Positions 25,572 through 33,095 of a stretch of 40,325 bases of DNA are shown piece by piece. Position numbers and translations under genes: made by a program. The notes under the pieces were generated by a model. It ran no database searches, was not told the DNA's origin, and was given only the letters and a program-made list of their open reading frames with translations. This DNA is from Myxococcales bacterium (GTDB taxonomy: Bacteria > Myxococcota_A > Polyangia > Polyangiales > Polyangiaceae): the NCBI GenBank assembly GCA_021847645.1, contig JAJZQG010000056.1:1-40325 (forward strand), read 5' to 3'. How positions within the stretch are numbered: position 1 is the stretch's first letter; each line of letters opens with the position of its first letter.

Positions 25572-25662
25572 GCGCCGCTCCGCTGCGCATCATACCATCG
25601 CGGCGGTCGCCGGCAGGCACCATGTTCGTTGCGCTCCCCCTTGCCGGGGTCGAGTACAACGC

Positions 25663-26253
25663 TCATCGCGGGCGCGCCCCCGGGCCCCGCGCTGTTGCCC
25701 GCGACCTGGCGAGGCTGGCGCGAGTCGAGGTGACGTCGGGCAATCCATTGTATTGCTGGACCCGGATGAGCAGCGACCACTCTCCCTGCGCGATCTGATC
25801 GTTCAGCGATGCGCTCGTCAGGCCCAGCATGGCGGCCGACGCGATCAAGCCCGCCGCGTTGTTGTCGCGCCCGTCCGGACCGTCGCACTGTTCGTCCGGG
25901 GTGCTGTCCGCCGGCGCCCGGCAGCTGCCCTCGTCACCCTCGCAGGTGCAGGTCCGGTCGATGTCGAATCCGATGCTCTTGCCGTCCCCGGACTCGTGGA
26001 AGTCGAGCGTGCGAAGCGCCATCACCGCTTCGATGTCGCCTCCCGCGTCCTGAACTTGTGGCGGTCCGGGCGGCCTTGCGCTTGCGCAGTGCGCAGCCTC
26101 GGCACCCGCATCGGTCTCCGACAGCGCGTCGAGACCCGTGGCGTCCGCGCCCGCGTCGGCCGACGGCCGTGATGCCACGAGCAACGAGGAGTCGTAGTAC
26201 TGGCACCCCGCCACCGCGGCGACGGCCAGCGTTGATAGGCCGATCCGTTTCAC
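25663..26253 (-). CDS. Lipoprotein, probably C-terminally truncated
   Basis: This is a predicted lipoprotein of 196 residues: MKRIGLSTLAVAAVAGC signal with a VAGC lipobox, an Asp/Ala linker, then a domain with IGFDIDRTCTCEGDEGSC, CDGPDGRDNNAAGLIAS and GEWSLLIRVQQYNG. In related myxobacterial proteins, as I remember them, the last element continues into a longer beta-rich domain. Here the sequence turns into Arg/Ala-rich nonsense (SLARSRATARGPGARPR) and stops, which suggests a deletion near 25735-25745. GTG start with a weak ribosome-binding site. Function unknown. Confidence 0.6.
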   Translation of the reverse strand: MKRIGLSTLAVAAVAGCQYYDSSLLVASRPSADAGADATGLDALSETDAGAEAAHCASARPPGPPQVQDAGGDIEAVMALRTLDFHESGDGKSIGFDIDRTCTCEGDEGSCRAPADSTPDEQCDGPDGRDNNAAGLIASAAMLGLTSASLNDQIAQGEWSLLIRVQQYNGLPDVTSTRASLARSRATARGPGARPR

Positions 26254-26411
26254 GCTTGGGCCAACGTATCATGGCAGCCCTGGAAACGGGAGATCCTTCG
26301 CGCCGTCGATCGAACCGCGGCGCGACGGACCGGAGCCGTGCACTCCACGGTCGAGCGCTCGCCCGGCAGCAGGTGCGGACCTTCGTCGACGAACGACAAG
26401 GTCTGCTCCAC
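26250..26411 (-). CDS. Possible small ORF coupled to the lipoprotein (doubtful)
   Basis: A 53-codon frame (VEQTLSFVDEGPHLLPGERS...) has high GC at third positions and ends in a GTGA overlap with the lipoprotein start. The same frame is open, without a good start codon, back to about 26622 and contains protein-like sequence (AASDDLPIDARAREAVEQT). It could be a remnant of a larger gene or chance. Confidence 0.2.
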   Translation of the reverse strand: MEQTLSFVDEGPHLLPGERSTVECTAPVRRAAVRSTARRISRFQGCHDTLAQA

Positions 26412-26977
26412 GGCCTCCCGTGCCCTCGCATCAATTGGCAGGTCGTCCGATGCGGCGCGACTCTCATCTTGGCAATGCGCGTCAACCGCTCCCCCGGGGA
26501 TGCTGGCGGCCCCTGGGCTTGCGTGTGCCGGAATCCGGTCCCCCGGTGGTCGCGTGCACCCTGGACAGCCGGAGGCAGCACGAGAAGAGCAACCGGCCGC
26601 AGAGGGGCCTGACCCGACTGGTCAATGAGAATCAGGCAATATTCAATCAGAATCCGAGGGGCCCCAGGACTTGGGCTCCCCATTTCTCATTGCTGTCTTG
26701 CGTTGGCGGATGGTCAAGACGCGCGCCGGCTCTCCGGCGACCTGGTACCACGAAAAAAAAGCACGAGACACTGGCGCCTGGCTCGAACGGATACCACAGT
26801 ACGGCAACCAACTCGATCGGAGAAGGTTGCCTCCCACCGCGTTGTCGTCGTTCCCCGATTGCCTCCCGGGCAAGCTTCCGGGTAGCGCGACGAACGAGGT
26901 GGATCGCGAGCGCGGGCGCGCTTCGGAGCCGGCTCGCTAGATGGCTGTTGCGCGCTTCAGCCCGTCGCGTGGTGTGC
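26254..26977. other. Intergenic island with inverted repeats and an A-tract
   Basis: This 724-base stretch has no well-supported gene. From 26615 to 26760 it is unusually AT-rich for this genome. It holds a 9-bp inverted repeat (CAATGAGAA ... TTCTCATTG, about 60 bases apart), a GC-rich hairpin candidate around 26656-26680 (GGGGCCCCA/TGGGCTCCCC) and a run of 8 A at 26753-26760. It may be a promoter/leader for the outer-membrane protein or a small RNA or mobile-element remnant. Confidence 0.4.
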
Positions 26978-27877
26978 ATGACAAGACCTGGCAGTACTCT
27001 CGTTCCTACGACCGCTACCCTGGTGATCGCCGCATTCGCAATCACCGCTCGCGCGCAGAGCCCGGCTGAACCGCCCGGCTTGGCGCTGCGGCTTCCCGCC
27101 CTGCGGTCCCTTGCCATCGATTCCCCGGCCGACCCCGCCGGATTCCCGGAGGACGTCTTCCACACGACTCTCGCGCCCTTGTCCCGCCGACCCGACGTCC
27201 AACCCGATGTCGTGCCGGACGTGCAGCCGGAGTCAGGCCGCGGACGCAAGTGGTCCTTGGCCCTGGAGGCCTATACCCACACACCCGTGGACATCGGCGG
27301 CGGCGTGCTGGTCGAGACGCCGTTCGGATTGCGGCTCTCCACCGGGCTCGGCTGGGTGCCGCCCGGCTATCTGAACCTGATGGCGAATGTGGCGACCAGC
27401 GCGAGCGGTGTCGACAGCGCCACCGGCACGCTGGTTCGCAACGGAGTCGACGGGGGGAACGTATGGAGGGCGCAGCTCGGAATCAGGCCGATAGGCGGCC
27501 TGTACTTCGACGCAGGATATGCGCTCGTGACGCTGCACGGCAATGTGACGGCGACCGACATCGCGCCCACGGCGGGGTTGTCCCTGGCAGGCACGGGATT
27601 GGAAAACGCGGCCTACGCGCTGCACTCGACCATCCACATGTGGACCGCCGAGGCCGGCTGGCAGGCGCGCATCGGCGGTCACGTGCTTCTGGGCCTGGGC
27701 GTGGGCATGATGGGCACGATCTCCTCGAGCACCCGCGCGGACCCCAACTTCGCGCTCGGCTCCACCTCCCAGGCCCAGATTCTGTCGCAGTCGGCCACCA
27801 ACCGCATCGACACGTTGGTCAAGCGCTACGGCTTCGTGCCCACGGTCCAGGCGCGATTGGGCTTCGATTTGCTTTGA
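26978..27877 (+). CDS. Outer-membrane beta-barrel-like protein
   Basis: This exported protein of 299 residues has a signal peptide MTRPGSTLVPTTATLVIAAF ending near TARAQ. It has a Pro-rich N-terminal section with a VQPDVVPDVQPE element, then alternating amphipathic strands (KWSLALEAYTHTPVDIGGGVLVETPFG, GLRLSTGLGWVP, IRPIGGLYFDAGYALVTLHG, TAEAGWQARIGGHVLLGLGVG). The C-terminus (FVPTVQARLGFDLL) ends in alternating hydrophobics, as barrels do. No specific family recognised. Start codon ATG 26978; no strong ribosome-binding site seen. Confidence 0.7.
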   Translation: MTRPGSTLVPTTATLVIAAFAITARAQSPAEPPGLALRLPALRSLAIDSPADPAGFPEDVFHTTLAPLSRRPDVQPDVVPDVQPESGRGRKWSLALEAYTHTPVDIGGGVLVETPFGLRLSTGLGWVPPGYLNLMANVATSASGVDSATGTLVRNGVDGGNVWRAQLGIRPIGGLYFDAGYALVTLHGNVTATDIAPTAGLSLAGTGLENAAYALHSTIHMWTAEAGWQARIGGHVLLGLGVGMMGTISSSTRADPNFALGSTSQAQILSQSATNRIDTLVKRYGFVPTVQARLGFDLL

Positions 27878-27988
27878 CCGCCCGCCACGCCGGACAGCAG
27901 GCATGCGGCCCGATGGGCCGGCCGATCTCCCGGCTTGATCGGATTGCCCATCCGGTGCATCCTCAGCGCCGCCAGGAACGGGAGGCCG

Positions 27989-28271
27989 TTGATTCGAGGA
28001 GCGTGGATCGCGGTCGGCGCGGTGGGCGGCTTGCTGCTCGCCGCGGCCGCGACCCTGTGGGGCATGGGAATCCGAATGCCTGGTAGCCGCTACCCAGGTC
28101 CGGCACGCACCCTGCGCTTCGTGGCCTTCGTCAACGAGGAGGAACCCTACTACTACACCGACGGCATGGGCAGCCTGCGGTATGCCCGTCGTTGCCTCGA
28201 GCGCGACGAGGCCGTGGTGGCGATGCTGAGCCTGGAGACCATGGGCTGCTTCTCGAACGAGCCCGGCAGCC
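27989..28271 (+). pseudogene. M28-type metallopeptidase remnant, internally deleted and truncated
   Basis: From a TTG at 27989 (GGGAGG upstream) the frame encodes an N-terminal membrane anchor (GAVGGLLLAAAATLWGMG) and IRMPGSRYPGP. It then jumps directly to ARTLRFVAFVNEEEP, YYYTDGMGSLRYARRC and AMLSLETMGCFSNEPGSQ, the segment holding the catalytic/zinc Glu-Glu of M28 aminopeptidases. The first zinc-ligand region (His/Asp with the usual GAHYDS-type motif) and everything after GSQ are missing. The remnant runs into the 3' end of the convergent phospholipase-D gene. It cannot be an active peptidase. Confidence 0.75.
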
Positions 28272-28292
28272 AATCCGTCGTTTGGAGGCCCC

Positions 28293-29498
28293 TTATTGCG
28301 GTGTCCCGTTGGCGTAGTCCTTGCCAATCGCCGTCTCGATCTTCGCCACCTCGGCAGCGTTGTTGACGAATACTCCCAGCTCCCGATTGTACAACAGCGA
28401 GCCGGTCGTGAAGTTCTCCGAGCCCACGTACGCCCGCGTGCCGTCCACCACGATAGCCTTCGCATGAATGAACGGGCTGGTGGTCACCACCACCTTGCAC
28501 CCAGCCGCCTTGACCGTCTGAATCGCGTTCGTCTGCGAGGTGGACGGCGAGCTGTCGTCCGCAAGCACGATGCGGACGCTGACTCCGCTGTTGCACCTGG
28601 CTGCCAGCGAGTTCGCTATCTTGGTGTCGCTGAACTCCTCGCCTTCCACGTCGACCTTGCTGCTAGCCGTGGAGATGAAGGACAAGAGCAGATCTCGCGC
28701 GTTGTTCGGCGCCACCAGCAGCTTGCCGTTGGGCGTGTACGTGTGCCCCTGGTAGTCGGCCTGGAAGATCGCCTCCGCCTGCGCCACGTCCTGCGCGTCG
28801 TCGTCCACCGCCAGGTACTCCCGGTTCGAGGTCGGCGAGCTGGCCGTGGCGTTCATCGTCATGATCCACGCCTCCTTGCCGTCGATGACGAAGCACTTCT
28901 CGTGCGTATAGGTGAAGCTCGACGAGCCCCACACCACACCGATCCCCGCCGCGCTCAGCGCGCTGTAGGAGCCCGTGTTGTCCGCGTACGACGAGCTCGG
29001 GAACGTCTTGTTCAGCACGGCCTTGACCTCGACCCCCCTGTGCTTGGCCGCGATCAGAGCGTCCTGGATGTCCGAGGACGTCATCAGGTACATCGTCATG
29101 TGGATGGATTGGGTAGCGCCGTTGATCGCTGCGAGCAGCCCGCTGGCGTTGTCCCCGGGCTCGACGATGATGCGGACGTTCGTGGTCTCCGGCGGACCCG
29201 GCGGAACCGATCCCCCGCTCCCACCACTGCCACCTTGAGCCTGGCCGCCCGTGCCGCCGGCGGCGCTGCCGCCCGAACCGCCGACGTTCGTGCCGCCCGA
29301 ACCGCCGTCGCTCGTGCCGCCCGAACCGCCGTCGCTCGTGCCTGCCGACCCGCCGACGTTGGCACCAGCGCTGCCCCCGGTGTCGCCGCTAGTCCCGCCC
29401 GTGGAGCCGTTTGTCTGGTAGTCAGGCGAGGAGGCCGACGTGCCGCAGGCGGCCACGAAGATGAGAGAACACCCAAGCGAAAGCCATGTCTTGTTCAT
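28293..29498 (-). CDS. Phospholipase-D-fold lipoprotein with two HKD motifs
   Basis: This secreted lipoprotein of 401 residues has a signal ending FVAAC (Cys18), a long Gly/Ser/Asn linker (about 30-97) and a PLD-superfamily double domain. Both catalytic motifs are intact: THEKCFVID (His199, Lys201, Asp206) and IHAKAIVVD (His345, Lys347, Asp352), the second followed by GSENF. Members are phosphodiesterases (phospholipase, cardiolipin-synthase-like or nuclease). A surface-anchored location suggests attack on external lipid or nucleic acid, or envelope remodelling. ATG 29498 has AGGAG at 5 bases. Confidence 0.88.
   Translation of the reverse strand: MNKTWLSLGCSLIFVAACGTSASSPDYQTNGSTGGTSGDTGGSAGANVGGSAGTSDGGSGGTSDGGSGGTNVGGSGGSAAGGTGGQAQGGSGGSGGSVPPGPPETTNVRIIVEPGDNASGLLAAINGATQSIHMTMYLMTSSDIQDALIAAKHRGVEVKAVLNKTFPSSSYADNTGSYSALSAAGIGVVWGSSSFTYTHEKCFVIDGKEAWIMTMNATASSPTSNREYLAVDDDAQDVAQAEAIFQADYQGHTYTPNGKLLVAPNNARDLLLSFISTASSKVDVEGEEFSDTKIANSLAARCNSGVSVRIVLADDSSPSTSQTNAIQTVKAAGCKVVVTTSPFIHAKAIVVDGTRAYVGSENFTTGSLLYNRELGVFVNNAAEVAKIETAIGKDYANGTPQ
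29275..29346. repeat. 24-bp tandem repeat, 3 copies, in the lipoprotein linker
   Basis: Three adjacent 24-base units encode the 8-residue GGSGGTSD-like linker repeat. The second and third copies are nearly identical in DNA, indicating recent slippage. Confidence 0.75.
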
Positions 29499-29672
29499 GT
29501 TGCTCCTGGACGCAGGACCCGGCATTGTGGACCGTTCCTCATCTGCACGCCAGTGCCATTCTCCCCGAAAGCGCCTCGTGGCCGGTGTCACGCGACGACT
29601 CGTGCAGCGATAGGCGACAACTGCATGATAGCTGGCCAGCGGCCTCGGATCCGCCCGCTGGCTCCGGGAGCG

Positions 29673-31217
29673 TTACGACGGCTGCTGCTCGAGCACCCCG
29701 AGCTCCAGCAGCTTGGGCACCTGCCTGGCCCGCATGTCCTCCGCGATGGTGAGCAGCGTCAGCACCAGATCCTCGTCACCGTCGATGGCCCGATCGCCGA
29801 TCTTGAGACGGAACGGCTGTCTGCGGGCCAGTGCGCGGATCCAGGCCGGTCGCTCGTCAGGCTCCACCTCTGTCAGCAGGCGAAGCGCTACCGCTTGCAG
29901 CATCGACAGCTCGACACCCGTGCCCGCCACCTGCGAGGCCAGCGCGATGGGCAATTGCGGATCGAGGCGCCGCTGCAGCAGCCAGCGATTGTACTGCGAG
30001 GCAATCCCGAGCGGCCCCCTGCTGGCCGAGGGCGTTCGCGTCGGGCGCAGCACGGGCGACACCAAGCCCGCAATCAGCAAGCGCAGGATCGCGTCGCGCA
30101 GAGTCTGCCCGCCGAACGGGGACAACTCGGGCCGCTCGAGCAGCCCGCCGACCGTGAATGCTCCCTGCTCGAACGTCGGCAACAGGGCATCGAACACGGG
30201 TCCGGCGAGCTGCAGCGTGTAGTGCGGCAGTCGAGCGGTCCGGGGCAACGCGCCCGGCGATATCGCCCCGAACGGCGTCGCGTCGAGCCAGGCCTGGGTG
30301 GCCGACGGCGCTGCGGCGACCTTCCCCTTGATGTAGACATCGCGGCGAAAGAACTGGTTGTTGGCGTACCCGAGCAGCGTCTCATAGGTGACCCTGTCCT
30401 CGACGCCCTGCAGCAGCTGCGCCATCGGCGGCGCCAGGGCTAGGTCGCGGTAGTTGAGATACAGCGGCATCTGGCCTACGTAGTAGAGTTCCCGGGCGGC
30501 CAGCTCGCGCGCCAGATCCGCGAAGTACATCGGTGTCCAATGGGGCTGCAGGTACTCGTACACGACATACGGCAGCCCCGTCTTCTGCATCACGTCGAGC
30601 ATCTCCCGGGCGGACGGGTTGCCCGTGAAGTAGGCGGCACCGGCACCCGCGAGCTGGCTGGCGAGTTGCAGTGCCTGGCGAGCGCGCTCGAGGCTGTCGC
30701 CCTGCACCGCGGCGGCGCGATCGGCCAGGATCCGCCGCAGGGGCTCGACCGCCGCCCAGCCCGGCAGCGCGTTGTATCCCACATAGAACAAACCGCCCGG
30801 CTTGAGCCGATCGGAGACCAGCGAGAACAATGCCGCACGTGTCTCCGGGCCAATCCAGCTCGCCACACCGTGCGCTACGATATAGTCGAAGCGCGGGAGA
30901 TCCTCCTGCCCCGCGTCCGCGAAGTCCAGCTCCAGGAACGTCGCATTCTCGAGCCCGCCGCCCCTCGCCAGCTCCCGTGCGGCCTCGACGTGCTCGCGGT
31001 TGATGTCGATGCCCATGAACCGCGCACGGGGATACGCCGCCGCCAGCGTGGCCGTGGTGTCTCCCTGCCCGGCGCCCAGGTCGCAGTACTCGAACTCCTC
31101 CGCGGGCGGGCACGGAAAGCCGTTCAACGCTGCCACCAGCCGCAGGCGCGACGGGCCCAGCTCAGCCATGAACGTGCGCAGATAGGGAACGTCGACCACG
31201 TACTCGGAGCTGTTCAT
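29673..31217 (-). CDS. SAM-dependent methyltransferase with methyltransferase regulatory domain
   Basis: This 514-residue protein has an N-terminal class I methyltransferase fold with motif I CDLGAGQGDTTATLAAAYP, motif II GIDINREHVEAA, and IVAHGVASWI / LKPGGLFYVGYNALPGW later in the fold. The region from about 170 onward matches the MethyTransf_Reg type that follows such domains (LPYVVYEYLQPHWTPMYFADL, QMPLYLNYRDL). The substrate is unknown; the regulatory-domain class includes putative protein or small-molecule methyltransferases. ATG 31217 chosen because the conserved N-terminus (SSEYVVDVPYLRTF) starts there. The 174 bases to the phospholipase-D gene hold nothing recognisable. Confidence 0.85.
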   Translation of the reverse strand: MNSSEYVVDVPYLRTFMAELGPSRLRLVAALNGFPCPPAEEFEYCDLGAGQGDTTATLAAAYPRARFMGIDINREHVEAARELARGGGLENATFLELDFADAGQEDLPRFDYIVAHGVASWIGPETRAALFSLVSDRLKPGGLFYVGYNALPGWAAVEPLRRILADRAAAVQGDSLERARQALQLASQLAGAGAAYFTGNPSAREMLDVMQKTGLPYVVYEYLQPHWTPMYFADLARELAARELYYVGQMPLYLNYRDLALAPPMAQLLQGVEDRVTYETLLGYANNQFFRRDVYIKGKVAAAPSATQAWLDATPFGAISPGALPRTARLPHYTLQLAGPVFDALLPTFEQGAFTVGGLLERPELSPFGGQTLRDAILRLLIAGLVSPVLRPTRTPSASRGPLGIASQYNRWLLQRRLDPQLPIALASQVAGTGVELSMLQAVALRLLTEVEPDERPAWIRALARRQPFRLKIGDRAIDGDEDLVLTLLTIAEDMRARQVPKLLELGVLEQQPS

Positions 31218-31329
31218 CGCTCCGCAGAATACCCTGTGGCGCGCGATAATCCAGGGCGACTCGCGCGCCGGGCTCCCCGCTGGTCCCCGATCGTGCCCCC
31301 GCCGTGACGCTCTCGCGCCCGCGCCTCCG

Positions 31330-32709
31330 CTACGGAAGCGTACGAGCGGGCCGCAGCCCGATATCGATGTTGCGTCCGGTGGGCGTGGCGTTTGCGGCGC
31401 GCTCCGCGTGGCGGCAGAGCTCGCTCGTGTTGCCCAGGCCGCCGCCGCGGAAAATGCGACTGTTGTGGTCGCACGACATCGGGCCGACCGGATCGACCTT
31501 GGTACCACTGCCGTAGGATGCCGCGCAGTCGAACACCCACTCCCAGACATTGCCCGCCATGTCGAACAGGCCGAAGTTGTTGGCGCCGCGCGAACCCACC
31601 GGGTGCGTGCCGACATTCACGTACGTGCTCCCGCACGGCACGGACACGGTCCCGCTGTAGCTCGCGCTGCTGTTGCCCAGATACCAGCCGATCTGGTCGA
31701 GCGACGGATCGACCGGCGTACATGACAGCTGCTGGAGGGGGCCGCTCGAGAATGCGGTCTGTGTCCCGCCTCGCGCGGCGTACTCCCACTCGGCCTCGGT
31801 CGGGAGGCGGAATCCAGCGCAATCATAGGGTGTCGCCAACCCCGGCTCCAGCGTGCAGGTCACCCCGGGCAGCGTGCCCGAGCACGAATAGCACGTCTGC
31901 AGGCCCCTGCCCTTGGACAGACGATTGCAGAACTCCGCTGCCTCGTCCCACGTCACGTTCTCCACCGGACAGTTCCCGCCGCATGCGCTGAAGTTCGACG
32001 GATTGTAGCCCATCACGGTCTGGAAGTCCGCCTGCGTTACCTCGGTGTCCGCCATGGCGAAAGGGTGCGTGAGCGTGACCGTGTGAGCCGTCTCGTCGAG
32101 CTCGTGGTTGGGTCCGTCGTATGTGTCGCGCCCAGGCTCGCTCGAAGGGCTGCCCATCGTGAACGACCCTCCCGGCAATGTCGCCATGTGAAAGGACAGC
32201 GTCATGCAGCCGGTGCCCAGACAGTACGCGGCGGACGCGCAGCTGCCGCAGTCCAGCGCATGGCCGCATCCGTCATCGGCCGACCCGCAGGTCAGGCCGA
32301 GCTGGCCACAGGTGCTGGCCGTACAACAGTGACCCGACGGATCGCACTGTTGGTTGACGGCACAATCGCTCGACGGACAAGCATGTCCACAACCGTCGTC
32401 CGTGCCGGCGCACTTGCCCTGGCACGCGGGCACACAGCCGTCGGCGGGGGCGCCGTCCGCAGCCCCCGTGTCGCCCGGCCAGGAGGAATCGACGGAGGGC
32501 GACGAGTCCGCGTCGTGCGCAGCATCCGAGGAAGCCCCGTCGGGGCCGGCGGACGCATCGACTTGCGCGTGGGCGGCCGCGAAGGCGCCGTCGAAGTCGT
32601 AGGTGCATCCCGCGAGCATGATCGTGCCCAACAGCAGCGCAGCCGCAACCGCAGAAGCCCTGCGCGCGGCGCCGCTGGCAGGCCCGACGTGGGATGTCCG
32701 AAACACCAT
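31330..32709 (-). CDS. Second FGE/SUMF1-domain lipoprotein
   Basis: This lipoprotein of 459 residues has a signal with lipobox LAGC, an Asp/Ala/Ser linker, a Cys-rich module (CQGKCAGTDDGCGHACPSSDC and related repeats) and a C-terminal FGE-sulfatase domain. That domain is recognised by LPGGSFTMGSP, TEVTQADFQTVMGYNP, ENVTWDEAAEFCNRLSKG, FRLPTEAEWEYAARGG and FDMAGNVWEWVFDC. It is a canonical SUMF1 fold, better conserved than the domain at 6073-7383. Outside the cell it is more likely a binding or enzyme-accessory domain than a true formylglycine generator. It is divergent from a sulfatase-fold gene, with 386 bases between. Confidence 0.87.
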   Translation of the reverse strand: MVFRTSHVGPASGAARRASAVAAALLLGTIMLAGCTYDFDGAFAAAHAQVDASAGPDGASSDAAHDADSSPSVDSSWPGDTGAADGAPADGCVPACQGKCAGTDDGCGHACPSSDCAVNQQCDPSGHCCTASTCGQLGLTCGSADDGCGHALDCGSCASAAYCLGTGCMTLSFHMATLPGGSFTMGSPSSEPGRDTYDGPNHELDETAHTVTLTHPFAMADTEVTQADFQTVMGYNPSNFSACGGNCPVENVTWDEAAEFCNRLSKGRGLQTCYSCSGTLPGVTCTLEPGLATPYDCAGFRLPTEAEWEYAARGGTQTAFSSGPLQQLSCTPVDPSLDQIGWYLGNSSASYSGTVSVPCGSTYVNVGTHPVGSRGANNFGLFDMAGNVWEWVFDCAASYGSGTKVDPVGPMSCDHNSRIFRGGGLGNTSELCRHAERAANATPTGRNIDIGLRPARTLP

Positions 32710-33095
32710 ATGCTCGGGAATACCGCGATGGCTTGGCAAGTCAAGGGATTGACTCGCGCGGGCCGCGACCCGCGGAGCACTCCCCCGTGGCCCGCTGTGC
32801 GCCGGGCACTAACGTGCGGAAAGAACCGCCCGCCTCTCGGTAAGCGCGCGGCAATCCGCTGCACCGGCCTGGCGCCGGAACGTCAACCAGGTAATCGGCG
32901 ATTGTCCTGCGGCGAACGCCCGGCGCTGCCGGGTGGCTCCCGTGGCCCGTCGCCCCCTCCGCGGTGCGCCCCGGCCAGGAGGCGGCTCGACAAGCCCGTG
33001 CCGTTTCGTCGCCTCGAGTGCTGTGCGAAGGATCGCACGATCGGCGCCGAACAAGCGCTTGCGCGACGTGTCGTTCTGGGTCAGGTTGCGCGGCG
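32710..33095. other. Divergent intergenic region
   Basis: These 386 bases separate the SUMF1 lipoprotein and sulfatase-fold genes. GC-rich palindromic stretches occur (for example near 32760-32810), but no convincing gene or promoter pair was recognised. Confidence 0.4.

Noticed and set aside
28296..30443. 715-codon plus-strand frame
   Set aside because: Antisense to the phospholipase-D lipoprotein and methyltransferase genes, both with intact motifs.
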